DNA of 64,000 bases. Source: Deltaproteobacteria bacterium. GTDB taxonomy: Bacteria > Desulfobacterota > DSM-4660 > Desulfatiglandales > Desulfatiglandaceae. The stretch is taken from positions 152,401-216,400 of the forward strand of contig JAIPDI010000002.1 in assembly GCA_021737785.1 (NCBI GenBank). Direction: 5' to 3'. Made by a program: the position numbers and the translations under genes. Each line of letters begins with the position of its first letter. Position 1 is the first letter of the stretch. The notes under the pieces are model-generated. The model worked only from the letters and a program-made list of their open reading frames with translations, was not told the origin of the DNA and ran no database searches. Positions 17,921 to 26,519 of this stretch are shown here, one piece after another.

Positions 17921-19804
17921 ATGGAGAAACAACCAGAATATCCCAGGAAACGAACCTTTTATTGGCAGAATCCCGATTATACAAGACCGCCGTATGAAAT
18001 ACCGCAACAGCAGCGGGAGCGCATGCGGGCACGTTTAAAATTTCTTTACGGAGGAGAGGCGGCCGATAGATACCTGCCGGAGCTGGAGCGGATTTTAAAG
18101 GTACACCATGCACACAAGCCTCCGGAGATGCTGGAAAAGGAAAAGGACTTCGATCCCAGGGAGCGATTCTCGGAAACCGACATGATTCTTATCACCTATG
18201 GGGATATTGTGAAGGGGGACGGCGACACCCCATTGTCCTCGCTTCACAATTTCGTAAACACCTATAACCAGGGCGCCATCAACACCATTCACCTCCTTCC
18301 CTTTTTCCCCTACTCCTCAGACAGGGGGTTTGCGGTGGTCGATTTCAGGCAGGTGGATCGCAAGCTGGGTACGTGGGCAGACATTCGAAAAAAAAAGAGG
18401 CGGTATGACCTCATGTTTGATGCCGTACTCAATCATGTATCATCCAGGAGCGAGATGTTTCGGGAATTCCTGAACGGAAACCCGAGATACCTCGACTTTT
18501 TCATCGCCTATGATTCACCGGAGGATCTGACTTTGGACCAGCGAAAAAAGATATTTCGCCCCAGGACCTCCGACATTCTCACTCGATTTGATACCATGGA
18601 TGGCCCCAAATGGGTCTGGACCACGTTTTCCGAGGACCAGATCGACCTGAATTTTCGGAACCCCGATGTCTTGATCCAGATGGTGGACAGTATTCTCTTC
18701 TACATCAGACATGGGGCGGATATCCTTCGCCTGGATGCAGTGACCTACATATGGGCCGAGCCGGGAACCGAGAGCATCCATCTTCCCCAGACCCACGAGA
18801 TTGTCAAGCTTCTGCGGGACGTGGTGGATGTGGTCGGATCAGGGGTCGCCTTGATCACCGAAACCAATGTGCCGCACGAAGACAATATTTCCTACTTCGG
18901 AAACGGATACGACGAGGCCCACATGGTGTATAACTTCGCCTTGCCCCCGCTGGTACTGCATGCGTTTTACAGCGGAGACGCCGGGGCCCTCTCCAGGTGG
19001 GCCGCAGGGATTACCCCCCCTTCCGAGCTGGCCACATTTTTCAACATCCTGGACACCCACGACGGTGTGGGCCTCATGGGGGTGAAGAACATCCTTCCCC
19101 CGGAGGAAATCGATTTCATCATACAAAACGCTCAAGAGCGGGGTGCATATATCTCTTACAAAATGAGGGGAAACAACACTCAAGAACCCTATGAGATCAA
19201 CACCACGTGGTGGAGCGCTGTAAACGGCGAAAATTCCTCGGAGGACTTGAAGCTTCAGATCAAGAGATTTCTCGCCTCCCGGAGCATCGCTCTGGTGTTG
19301 AGGGGAGTCCCGGGCATGTATGTCCACAGCGCCCTCGGCACTCCCAATGATTATGACCGGGTGAAAAAGACCGGAGTGAACCGGGACATCAACCGGGGGA
19401 TTATACACTGTGATGCGGTGGAGCGAGATTTACGCGATCCCAACTCGAAGCTGTCGCTGCTCCTTTCGTTCGGAAGCAGGCTCAACCTCACCCGGACCGG
19501 AAATCGGGCCTTTCACCCACGGGGAGATCAGAAGGTGTTACATCTCTCCTCCGCTGTCTTCGCGGTCTTTCGGACCACACCAGAGGGAGATGCGCATATC
19601 CTGGCAATCACCAATGTGACGGGAGCGGAAGTGCGGCTGGAAATCCCTCTTGAAGAATTGGGGGTGAAAGAAAACTCATGGCAGGATCTGATCGGCGAGA
19701 AGCACTGGGATGCTCAGGAAGGGACGATTCAACTCCTGCTGCGGCCATACGATGTGGCATGGCTGAAACCGGTAAGGGAAATCGAAGGCAAGGGATGGCT
19801 CTAA
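17921..19804 (+). CDS. GH13_18 sugar phosphorylase (sucrose phosphorylase / glucosylglycerate phosphorylase type)
   Basis: The protein, about 627 residues from ATG 17921, is an alpha-amylase-superfamily phosphorylase. Visible are LLPFFPYSSDRGFAVVDF, the substrate loop FDAVLNHVSSRS, the nucleophile Asp in DILRLDAVTYIWAE, the acid/base Glu in LITETNVPHEDN and the stabilising HD in ILDTHDGVGLMG. These motifs are those of subfamily GH13_18, which phosphorolyses sucrose, sucrose 6-phosphate or glucosylglycerate to alpha-glucose 1-phosphate in the cytoplasm. The exact acceptor cannot be told here. ATG 17921 is chosen over TTG 17894 because CAGGAG lies 10 bases upstream. It converges with a GT-B glycosyltransferase gene 38 bases away. 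Confidence 0.88.
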   Translation: MEKQPEYPRKRTFYWQNPDYTRPPYEIPQQQRERMRARLKFLYGGEAADRYLPELERILKVHHAHKPPEMLEKEKDFDPRERFSETDMILITYGDIVKGDGDTPLSSLHNFVNTYNQGAINTIHLLPFFPYSSDRGFAVVDFRQVDRKLGTWADIRKKKRRYDLMFDAVLNHVSSRSEMFREFLNGNPRYLDFFIAYDSPEDLTLDQRKKIFRPRTSDILTRFDTMDGPKWVWTTFSEDQIDLNFRNPDVLIQMVDSILFYIRHGADILRLDAVTYIWAEPGTESIHLPQTHEIVKLLRDVVDVVGSGVALITETNVPHEDNISYFGNGYDEAHMVYNFALPPLVLHAFYSGDAGALSRWAAGITPPSELATFFNILDTHDGVGLMGVKNILPPEEIDFIIQNAQERGAYISYKMRGNNTQEPYEINTTWWSAVNGENSSEDLKLQIKRFLASRSIALVLRGVPGMYVHSALGTPNDYDRVKKTGVNRDINRGIIHCDAVERDLRDPNSKLSLLLSFGSRLNLTRTGNRAFHPRGDQKVLHLSSAVFAVFRTTPEGDAHILAITNVTGAEVRLEIPLEELGVKENSWQDLIGEKHWDAQEGTIQLLLRPYDVAWLKPVREIEGKGWL

Positions 19805-19841
19805 CGGTCGGATCCAATCTGGTCGGATCCGGCAAAAACCT

Positions 19842-20951
19842 TCATCCCAAAGCGCCCCTCAACAGGCCATACACGAATTGAGCGATCTGTGAGGCGCCAT
19901 TCGGGCCGTTTCTCCGAATACGGGGCATCTTCAGCAACCGGGGGATGTTTGAGGTCCATTCCCCTGTTCGGAATGTCTCCCCATCGATGGCAAGCCCGCT
20001 CATATGATCTGCTATGTACGCGGACAGGATATCCGATTCCTGAAAATTCCTGCGCTTTATATATCCGAAGGGAACCCCTCCGTGATAGATTTCGGCCAGG
20101 GTGCTGTAGCCCACCTTCCCCACCACCGCATCAGCCGCCGCAACGAGATCCGGGTGAAAAAATTCCGATCGATGGGGAAGTATAATCAGGTTGCCGCGCA
20201 TCTCAAGCGACCTCCCGGCCCCTGGAATCACCACCCAGACATCTTTAGGCAGGCACAACTCCTTCATATCTTTGTAATCTTCCGGTACCCCCCCCATTGT
20301 TACGAGCACCATCTTGCCCCCATCCGGTATATTCAGACGCTGCCGGACCTCTTTCCCGGTGCTCCTCGCCCTTCGGCTGACAGGTGGGACCGTGAGGTCC
20401 ACCGGATCGGGCCGACACACAGGTTCCGTCTGTACGTGGTAATCCACCTGGCTGAACAGCTCCCCTAAATAGTCCGCATGCCGGCTCAAACCGCTGTGGG
20501 CTCCCGTATATTCCTCATAAACCCAGTCCCAGGTAAAATTCTCCACCAGCAGAGACGGCATACCGGCCGCCCGGGCCGCTGCGATGCCCATCGGGGCGAT
20601 GTCGCAGATAACCAGTCCGCAGTTCATCCGGACCATCTCCTGAGCCAGTCTGCGTATCCCCTCTTTTTCAAAGGGAATGAACCGATCCAGCCGCTCCACG
20701 GTCCCTGCAAGATCCGCATACAGAGGCGTCTTCTGTATGAGTCCGATATCCGTCAGGACCCAGTGATGGGTGAAGGGGCCCACGAGGGAATCCTCAAAAA
20801 ACCAGGAAGGGACGGTTGTGAAAATGTCGAAGTGTAGGGTGACATCCAATTCATGAACAGCGCACATGACCGCCGATGCCCGGGCTGCATGCCCGAACCC
20901 ATGGGGCGAAATGAAGTAGGCGATATGTTTGTCTTTTTTATTATGGGTCAT
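19842..20951 (-). CDS. GT-B-fold glycosyltransferase-like protein
   Basis: The 369-residue protein opens IAYFISPHGFGHAARASAV, a glycine-rich motif typical of GT-B glycosyltransferases (MurG-like and the N-terminal part of L-arabinokinases have a similar HGFGHATR). A later GGVPEDYK and a C-terminal VGKVGYSTLAEIYHGGVPFGYI match the nucleotide-sugar-binding second half. No membrane segment is visible. Substrates are unknown. Because its 3' end faces the phosphorylase gene, a shared glycoside pathway is possible but unproven. Confidence 0.75.
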   Translation of the reverse strand: MTHNKKDKHIAYFISPHGFGHAARASAVMCAVHELDVTLHFDIFTTVPSWFFEDSLVGPFTHHWVLTDIGLIQKTPLYADLAGTVERLDRFIPFEKEGIRRLAQEMVRMNCGLVICDIAPMGIAAARAAGMPSLLVENFTWDWVYEEYTGAHSGLSRHADYLGELFSQVDYHVQTEPVCRPDPVDLTVPPVSRRARSTGKEVRQRLNIPDGGKMVLVTMGGVPEDYKDMKELCLPKDVWVVIPGAGRSLEMRGNLIILPHRSEFFHPDLVAAADAVVGKVGYSTLAEIYHGGVPFGYIKRRNFQESDILSAYIADHMSGLAIDGETFRTGEWTSNIPRLLKMPRIRRNGPNGASQIAQFVYGLLRGALG

Positions 20952-20997
20952 CGTTTCACGGCACTCGCTGCGGGTTGCCGGTTGCTGCGAGAGCCTT

Positions 20998-21053
20998 CAC
21001 GCCTAACGCCTTGCACCTTGCGCCTCACGCCTTGAGCCTCGCGCCTTCTACCC
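20998..21053. repeat. Short GC-rich repeat block (CGCCTTG / CGCCTCA units)
   Basis: Units of the form CGCCTTGCACCTTG, CGCCTCACGCC and TTGAGCCTCGCGCC follow each other over about 55 bases between divergent genes. It appears to be non-coding simple-sequence DNA of slipped-repeat type. Confidence 0.5.
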
Positions 21054-21112
21054 ATTGACTCCCGGGCCCTCCTGAGATACATTCCAAGCTCAAATCGCCC
21101 GGGAGGGTTATG

Positions 21113-22603
21113 ATGCACACAGATTTTCTTGCCATCGACAAGGTCATCCTGATCATCTATTTCGCAGGGATTATCCTCTTCGGGGCCTATTTCCGCAAGA
21201 AGGCCGGCACCGCCGCAGGTTTTATGGTTGCCGATGGAAAACTCCCCGGGTGGGCCGTGGGGCTTTCCATGCTGGGGACCTTTGTGAGCAGCATCACCTT
21301 TCTGGCATATCCGGGCCAGGCGTATAATTTTAACTGGGATGTCTTTGTGTTTTCCCTGACCCTGCCGATTGCGGCCCTGGCAGCGACCCTCTATTTCATC
21401 CCCCTCTACCGGACGCGGGTGAAGGTGTCGGCCTATGAATACCTGGAACAGCGTTTCGGCCCATGGGCCAGGGTCTACGGGAGCATCAGCTTCATGTTGG
21501 GCTCCCTGGCCCGCATCGGCATGATCCTCTTTCTGGTGTCTATTGTCCTCCATAACCTGACCGGGTGGTCATATGCAACCATCATCATTATGACCGGTAT
21601 CGGTGTCACCTTCTATACGGTACTGGGCGGTATCGAGGCCGTAATCTGGACCGATGTGATCCAGGTGATTATCCTCTTCGGGGGCGCCGTGGCCACCGCA
21701 ATCATCCTGTTGTCGGGCATGCCTGAAGGTCCCGGGCAGGTATTCTCCATTGCCCGGCAGCACAATAAATTCTCTTTTGGAAGCTGGGATCTGGACCTGA
21801 TCAGGCCCACCGCCTGGGTGGTGGTCTTGTACGGCATTATAGAGAATTTCAGGAACTTCGGTGTGGACCAGAATTATGTGCAGCGCTACCAGGCCACCCG
21901 CTCCATCAAAGACGCCTCCCGCTCCGTATGGACCGCAACCATCGCCTACATACCGGTTTCCGCCCTTTTTCTCTTTATCGGCACGGGTCTATTCGCTTAT
22001 TACACGGTCCATCCCGGCCTCCTTCCTGCTTCACTGGCAGGGCCGCTGTCGGGCGATAAGATATACCCCCACTTTATCGTAACGCAGTTCCCCGTGGGAA
22101 TTCGAGGCCTCATTGTCGCTGCCATTTTTGCAGCGGCCATGAGCAGCATCGATTCGTCCCTCAATTGTGTATCCACCCTGTCCCTCCTCGACTTTTACAA
22201 GAGATATCTGAACCGTGACGCAGATGAAAAGGAATCCATCAGGATGCTCAGGGGGTTCACCATCTTCTGGGGCATCCTGGGAACACTCACCGGTCTGGCC
22301 ATGATCCGGGTTCAGACCGCCCTCGAAACCGGCTGGCAGCTGGCAGGGATTGCAGGGGGCGGAGTGGTCGGCCTGTTCCTGCTGGGGATCGCATTTCATT
22401 GGGTCAAACGCTGGCAGGCAGTGGTTGCGGTGATCCTCAGCATCATCAGTATTATCTGGGCCACCTTTGCCCGTAATCTGCCGGAGCCATGGGACTGGAT
22501 GGAATGCGCCTGGCATGCCCGGATGATCGGCGTGATCGGGACCCTCACACTCCTCATTGTCGGCGTTGGTCTCGGTATTATGACAATATTCAAGAAAAAA
22601 TAA
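21113..22603 (+). CDS. Sodium:solute symporter (SSS family)
   Basis: About 496 residues with some 13 hydrophobic segments, as usual for the family. The first segment is followed by FRKKAGTAAGFMVADGKLPGWAVGLSMLGTF, typical for SSS transporters (the AxGF-VADGRLPxW pattern), and the Na+-site region near ISFMLGSLARIGMILF. A later IFAAAMSSIDSSLNCVSTL is the conserved TM8/TM9 segment bearing Na2-site serines. It imports an organic solute with Na+; the solute is unknown. GGAGG lies 3 bases before ATG 21110 and 6 before ATG 21113; I prefer the second. It stands alone and is divergent from the glycosyltransferase. Confidence 0.88.
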   Translation: MHTDFLAIDKVILIIYFAGIILFGAYFRKKAGTAAGFMVADGKLPGWAVGLSMLGTFVSSITFLAYPGQAYNFNWDVFVFSLTLPIAALAATLYFIPLYRTRVKVSAYEYLEQRFGPWARVYGSISFMLGSLARIGMILFLVSIVLHNLTGWSYATIIIMTGIGVTFYTVLGGIEAVIWTDVIQVIILFGGAVATAIILLSGMPEGPGQVFSIARQHNKFSFGSWDLDLIRPTAWVVVLYGIIENFRNFGVDQNYVQRYQATRSIKDASRSVWTATIAYIPVSALFLFIGTGLFAYYTVHPGLLPASLAGPLSGDKIYPHFIVTQFPVGIRGLIVAAIFAAAMSSIDSSLNCVSTLSLLDFYKRYLNRDADEKESIRMLRGFTIFWGILGTLTGLAMIRVQTALETGWQLAGIAGGGVVGLFLLGIAFHWVKRWQAVVAVILSIISIIWATFARNLPEPWDWMECAWHARMIGVIGTLTLLIVGVGLGIMTIFKKK

Positions 22604-22609
22604 CTGCAA

Positions 22610-22960
22610 TCAAAAACTCATTGCGGCGGCCGTCCTGTCTTCATAAATCCCAAAGATACGATATAAACGCGTCAATTCAAAGATCGGCCGCACCTGATCC
22701 CGGAGAGCGGCGATCTTGATGTCTCCCCCCAGCCTGTTCACCGTTCGAAGAGATGAAACCAGCCCGAGCGGGTTGCACCCCCCACATATCATGAGGCCTT
22801 CCTTCCTTTTGCCGAATTGTTCCATTCACCAGATGTTAATGGACCATTCAAATCATTCGTACAGGCTGTTATGCAGGTGTGCTGCAGCCCGAGAATCAGG
22901 ATATCACCGAATATCCAGCGAGACAACCAAGAATTGACAAAAGAGCGCCGCTCTTTTATA
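22610..22960 (-). pseudogene. Remnant of a STAS-domain (anti-sigma-factor antagonist-like) gene
   Basis: A leftward frame (22610-22825) encodes GLMICGGCNPLGLVSSLRTV followed by NRLGGDIKIAALRDQVRPIF and ELTRLYRIFGIYEDRTAAA, which reads as the C-terminal half of a STAS domain. An upstream frame (to about 22960) gives GDILILGLQHTCITACTNDL, resembling the first strands of the same fold, but in a different phase. The Ser of the usual DSSGL is missing. I infer a degraded, frame-disrupted gene; the first half is the weaker assignment. Confidence 0.45.
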
Positions 22961-23008
22961 CTTTTATGTTTGCAGTCCGATGAGTCCGCATCTTGAGAAT
23001 TCGAGGAT

Positions 23009-23914
23009 ATGACCGCTCTTTTCGAACAATACACCGATATTATCCCTGATTTTTCCTCTTTTCAGGAAAGTCTGCGCAGGCCCCTTCCCACTCACATCAG
23101 AATCAACCGACTGAGGGTCGAGCCCGCTACGCTGATTCAATTACTGGAAGAAAAAGGGGTTTGCCTGACCCGGGCATCCCAGAGATATGACACCCTCTGC
23201 CTCGCGCCCGGGTTGTCTTCGCCCGGAAACCTGCTGGAGTACTTCCTCGGCTATATTCACCCCCAGGCCCTTACCTCTGCAATGGCCGCCCTGGTGCTTT
23301 CTCCTTCAGAACATTGCGCTCTGCTCGACATGTGCGCAGCCCCCGGTGGAAAGAGCAGCCATTGTGCAGACCTTATGAACAATACCGGACTGATCATTTC
23401 CAATGATCTTTATACCAACAGACACCCGGCCTTGGGACACACCCTCGCCAGGATGGGCGTTCTGAATGCGGTGGTAACCGCCTACCAGGCCCAGGAATTC
23501 CCATTAAAGCACCGATTCGATTTTGTGTTGGCCGATGTCCCCTGTTCCTGCGAGGGAAAATTCAGGAAAACGGAAACAGCAAGCCGTTACCGGGAGGTCA
23601 GGGGGAAGGAAATGCTCCCGGACCTGCAGAAGAAGATCCTTTTTCGGGGCTTTGACCTTCTCAAGGAAAACGGTCGTCTACTCTATTCCACATGCACCTA
23701 CAATCCCCGGGAGAATGAGTCTGTGGTAGACCGCTTGTTAAATGAGCGGGACGCGGAACTGTTTCCTATTGACATAGGTATCGACCTTGATCCCGGGTTG
23801 ACAGAATGGAAGTGTGAAACATATGACAAACGACTTGGAAAGGCGGTCAGATTCTATCCCCACCGCATCGATTCAGTGGGCTTCTTCATGGCCGGGATTG
23901 GCCGGAGAAGCTGA
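23009..23914 (+). CDS. RNA m5C methyltransferase, RsmB/NOP2/Sun family
   Basis: The 301-residue protein has the class I SAM-binding motif LLDMCAAPGGKSSHCADL. DFVLADVPCSCEGKF and LLYSTCTYNPRENESV supply the two cysteines of the family (release and nucleophile). It would methylate cytosine C5 in rRNA or tRNA. The N-terminus (PTHIRINRLRV) matches the family's RNA-binding start. No PUA domain is within this frame, but the overlapping next frame encodes one. It opens a four-gene run (23009-26421) with overlaps. The start has GAGGAT 2-3 bases before the ATG, a weak site. Confidence 0.88.
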   Translation: MTALFEQYTDIIPDFSSFQESLRRPLPTHIRINRLRVEPATLIQLLEEKGVCLTRASQRYDTLCLAPGLSSPGNLLEYFLGYIHPQALTSAMAALVLSPSEHCALLDMCAAPGGKSSHCADLMNNTGLIISNDLYTNRHPALGHTLARMGVLNAVVTAYQAQEFPLKHRFDFVLADVPCSCEGKFRKTETASRYREVRGKEMLPDLQKKILFRGFDLLKENGRLLYSTCTYNPRENESVVDRLLNERDAELFPIDIGIDLDPGLTEWKCETYDKRLGKAVRFYPHRIDSVGFFMAGIGRRS

Positions 23915-24407
23915 CCGGCAATATCTTTTTGCATACCTGGAGCATCGTTTCGGCATGTCACCAGCTCATTTTGCCGATTACCTGCTGCTTCGAAAAAAGA
24001 AAAGCTGGTTTTTGATCAGAGACACGGTGTTTATTCCATCCGTCTCACGGCTAAAGGTGTCGAGGGCAGGGCTCAGGGCATTTCAACAGGTAGGCGATTT
24101 CGTGAAGCCCACCACTCGGTTTATCCAGAGCTTTGGCCGGCTGGCTACCCGGGCAACGCTGCAGATAGACAGGATCCAGTTGCAAACCCTTTTAAAGGGA
24201 AATAAGATTCATGTTGATATACCGCTTGATAACGGTTATGTAATCCTCGACATCGGAGGCGGCAGGGTCCTCGGGCTCGGGTTATACATCAATGGCATGG
24301 TCTCCTCCCAACTTCCCGGAAAGGAGCTTCGAAGCGTCATGCTGGAGATGCCGGCGATCAGGGCCGCCGCAGACAAGAATCAGAAAAAGGAGAATATTTC
24401 ATGCTGA
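23823..24407 (+). CDS. PUA-like RNA-binding protein, possibly the displaced C-terminal domain of the methyltransferase
   Basis: This frame overlaps the last 92 bases of the methyltransferase gene in another phase. Recognisable protein begins only about residue 26 (QYLFAYLEHRFGMSPAHF), so the true start may be a TTG near 23898. The segment KKKSWFLIRDTVFI through KVSRAGLRAFQQVG and DFVKPTTRFIQSFG resembles the extra C-terminal domain fused to RsmF-like methyltransferases. Either it is a separate coupled gene or a single frameshift has split one enzyme. Its stop overlaps the aminopeptidase start. Confidence 0.65.
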   Translation: MTNDLERRSDSIPTASIQWASSWPGLAGEADRQYLFAYLEHRFGMSPAHFADYLLLRKKKSWFLIRDTVFIPSVSRLKVSRAGLRAFQQVGDFVKPTTRFIQSFGRLATRATLQIDRIQLQTLLKGNKIHVDIPLDNGYVILDIGGGRVLGLGLYINGMVSSQLPGKELRSVMLEMPAIRAAADKNQKKENISC

Positions 24408-25615
24408 CCAGGAAACAGTTGGATAAATATGCGGATGTACTATTGTGGGGGTTGAAGACAGCCAGGAACGGCAAGTTCAAAAAGGGAGATGTGGTACTGG
24501 TACAGTTTGATCTTCCGGCTGTTCAGCTGGCAGAGATCCTTCAGGGAAAACTTCTCGACATCGGAATGAACCCGGTCATCCGTTCGAGCCTGACCCCCGA
24601 TATGGAGCACAATTTTTATGAAAAGGCCAGCAGCAGCCAGCTTGCCTTCAGGGGGTCCTGGCAGGAAGACCTCTACCGGCACCTCAACGGAAGGATCTAT
24701 CTTCACTCCCCCACCTCCCTTACTCACCTGGCTGACATCGATCCCAAACGGATCGGCCGCCATGCCGTGGCCATGAAGCCGCTTCGCGACATCATGCGCG
24801 AGAGGGAAGACCAAGGCATGCTGGGCTGGAGCCTCTGCATGATGCCTACCGAGGCCCTTGCGGAAAAGGCGGGCCTTTCGCTCAGGCAATATGCCAACCA
24901 GATCATCAAGGCGTGCTACCTGGACAAACCCGATCCGGTCGCGGAATGGAAGCGCCTGTTCAAGGAAGCTCAAGTCATCAAGAAATGGATAAACAGCTTG
25001 GACGTTGACTACTACCATGTGAAATCCGAAGGAGTTGATCTCAAAATAAGGCCCGGCGAAAAGCGTCAGTGGATCGGGGTATCCGGGCATAATATCCCCA
25101 GCTTTGAACTCTTTATCTCTCCTGACTGGCGGGGGACCGAGGGGACCTACATGGCCGACCAGCCTTCTTTCCGGAGCGGCAATCTGGTGGAAGGGGTACG
25201 GCTCGTATTCAAGAAAGGCATCGTGACCGAGGCAACGGCCAAGAAAGGGGAGGCCTTTACCAGGAAGCAATTGAAAATGGACACGGGGGCATCCAGGGTA
25301 GGCGAATTCTCCCTCACGGACAAGCGCTTTTCCAAGATAGACAAATTTATGGCCAGTACCCTTTACGATGAAAACCATGGCGGCCGGTACGGGAACTGCC
25401 ACCTGGCAGTAGGCGCCTCCTACTCGGACACCTATGACGGGGACCCGGCCGAACTGACCAAGGAGATGAAGGAGAAGCTGGGATTCAACGACTCCGCCCT
25501 CCACTGGGACCTGGTAAACACCAATAACAAAATCGTCACAGCCCACCTTGTCACGGGCGAATCGGTGGTGGTGTACGAAAACGGGATGTTCTGTTGTTGG
25601 GAATTGAATAATTGA
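24401..25615 (+). CDS. M29-family aminopeptidase
   Basis: The 404-residue protein matches the thermophilic metallo-aminopeptidase family M29 (AmpS/PepS). Seen are the N-terminal KYADVLLWGLKTA, the middle YYHVKSEGVDLKI, then PSFELFISPDWRGTEGTYMA, FKKGIVTEATAKKGE and LDTGASRVGEF-like MDTGASRVGEF. The metal ligands fall in the C-terminal half (LYDENHGGRYGNCHLAVG, SALHWDLV). M29 enzymes are cytoplasmic, dimeric and remove N-terminal residues. It begins within the preceding stop region (ATGCTGA overlap), so translation is coupled. Confidence 0.85.
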   Translation: MLTRKQLDKYADVLLWGLKTARNGKFKKGDVVLVQFDLPAVQLAEILQGKLLDIGMNPVIRSSLTPDMEHNFYEKASSSQLAFRGSWQEDLYRHLNGRIYLHSPTSLTHLADIDPKRIGRHAVAMKPLRDIMREREDQGMLGWSLCMMPTEALAEKAGLSLRQYANQIIKACYLDKPDPVAEWKRLFKEAQVIKKWINSLDVDYYHVKSEGVDLKIRPGEKRQWIGVSGHNIPSFELFISPDWRGTEGTYMADQPSFRSGNLVEGVRLVFKKGIVTEATAKKGEAFTRKQLKMDTGASRVGEFSLTDKRFSKIDKFMASTLYDENHGGRYGNCHLAVGASYSDTYDGDPAELTKEMKEKLGFNDSALHWDLVNTNNKIVTAHLVTGESVVVYENGMFCCWELNN

Positions 25616-25642
25616 GGAATTGAAGGATTAGGGAATTGGGAA
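25605..25642. repeat. GGAATTGA-type repeat at the gene junction
   Basis: The junction of the aminopeptidase and isomerase genes contains GAATTGAATAATTGAGGAATTG followed by related units GAAGGATTAGGGAATTGGG, overlapping the last aminopeptidase codons and the proposed start of the next gene. It belongs with the block at 2684-2781. Confidence 0.45.
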
Positions 25643-26421
25643 AAGACGAAACAGGGAGGAATAGGATCCACCTCGGGGGCACGGCCCGCAGCCCGGCGGA
25701 TGTGAGCGCCCTTAACCGCATGGGGCTTCAGTTCGCTGAAATTTCTATCCCAGACCCGGAGCAGTTCCCACGCCACATCGGTGAATACCAGGTGATCATG
25801 GACAAGTTGGGCATCTATTATTTGTGCCATGGCCCCCGGGAAGGCGATCCGAACAACGTGGACACCCTGGAGACGGTCTATCTGCCCAAACTTTTGAAAA
25901 TTCTCTCCATCATGCCTCAATTAAACATGCGGTTGCTGACAATCCATCTCTGGGTGGATCCCCGCTTTGTGAGCCCTGATATCATCGCATATAAGGTGGG
26001 GTTTCTAAAAAGGCTCCTAAACAGGGCCGATGCTTCAGACATCACGGTCTGTATCGAAAACCTGAGCGAGAATGCAACGCATTTATCCGGGATCTTCGAG
26101 GCCCTGCCGTCCCTGAACCTGACGCTCGATCTGGGACACGCCCAACTCCTTACCGCTCGAAACACCAGTTTTGAGATCATACGGGAGTTCCCCGAAAGGA
26201 TCAAACATATCCACCTCCACGACAATCTCGGGGGAACTTCAGTAAAAGACGACCTTCATCTCCCGGTGGGAAAAGGGATCATCGATGTTGAGGGGATATT
26301 TAAGAATCTGAGCCGGATCGGATACAATCGAACGATTACACTGGAACTCAGGCCGGACGAGATACGGGAAAATCTCAAAGCAGTAACACAGCGACTCCGT
26401 GATTCAGGATTCAGCGTCTGA
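25636..26421 (+). CDS. Sugar phosphate isomerase/epimerase-like TIM barrel (AP endonuclease 2 fold)
   Basis: The protein, about 261 residues, has the xylose-isomerase-like TIM barrel layout: IHLGGTARSPADVSAL with FAEISIP at the start, YYLCHGPREG, TVCIENLSENATHL, LNLTLDLGHAQLL, HIHLHDNLGG and ITLELRP. The Glu/Asp/His residues in ENLSE, DLGH, HLHDN and ELRP are those that bind the metal. Function on a sugar or inositol is possible, but no substrate is indicated. The start is uncertain: TTG 25636 is the only in-frame standard codon before the conserved start, while GGGAGGA sits 5 bases before an ATC at 25666. Confidence 0.78.
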   Translation: MGKDETGRNRIHLGGTARSPADVSALNRMGLQFAEISIPDPEQFPRHIGEYQVIMDKLGIYYLCHGPREGDPNNVDTLETVYLPKLLKILSIMPQLNMRLLTIHLWVDPRFVSPDIIAYKVGFLKRLLNRADASDITVCIENLSENATHLSGIFEALPSLNLTLDLGHAQLLTARNTSFEIIREFPERIKHIHLHDNLGGTSVKDDLHLPVGKGIIDVEGIFKNLSRIGYNRTITLELRPDEIRENLKAVTQRLRDSGFSV

Positions 26422-26456
26422 TACAGAATGCCAACGCAACTTACGGCCTCTCCGCA

Positions 26457-26477
26457 ATAGCGATATCCTCGCTATTG
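26457..26477. terminator. Small inverted repeat between convergent genes
   Basis: Arms AATAGCGA and TCGCTATT are separated by TATCC. There is no run of T after it, so it is at best a weak bidirectional terminator between the isomerase and the thioesterase genes. Confidence 0.3.
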
Positions 26478-26519
26478 AGGCGTCCGATCCTGCGGGTATG
26501 GCAGCCTGCGCCCTGGTCT

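Noticed and set aside
17545..17997. A 150-codon frame between the response regulator and the phosphorylase
   Set aside because: Low-complexity composition, no domain, and it overlaps the better-supported phosphorylase start.
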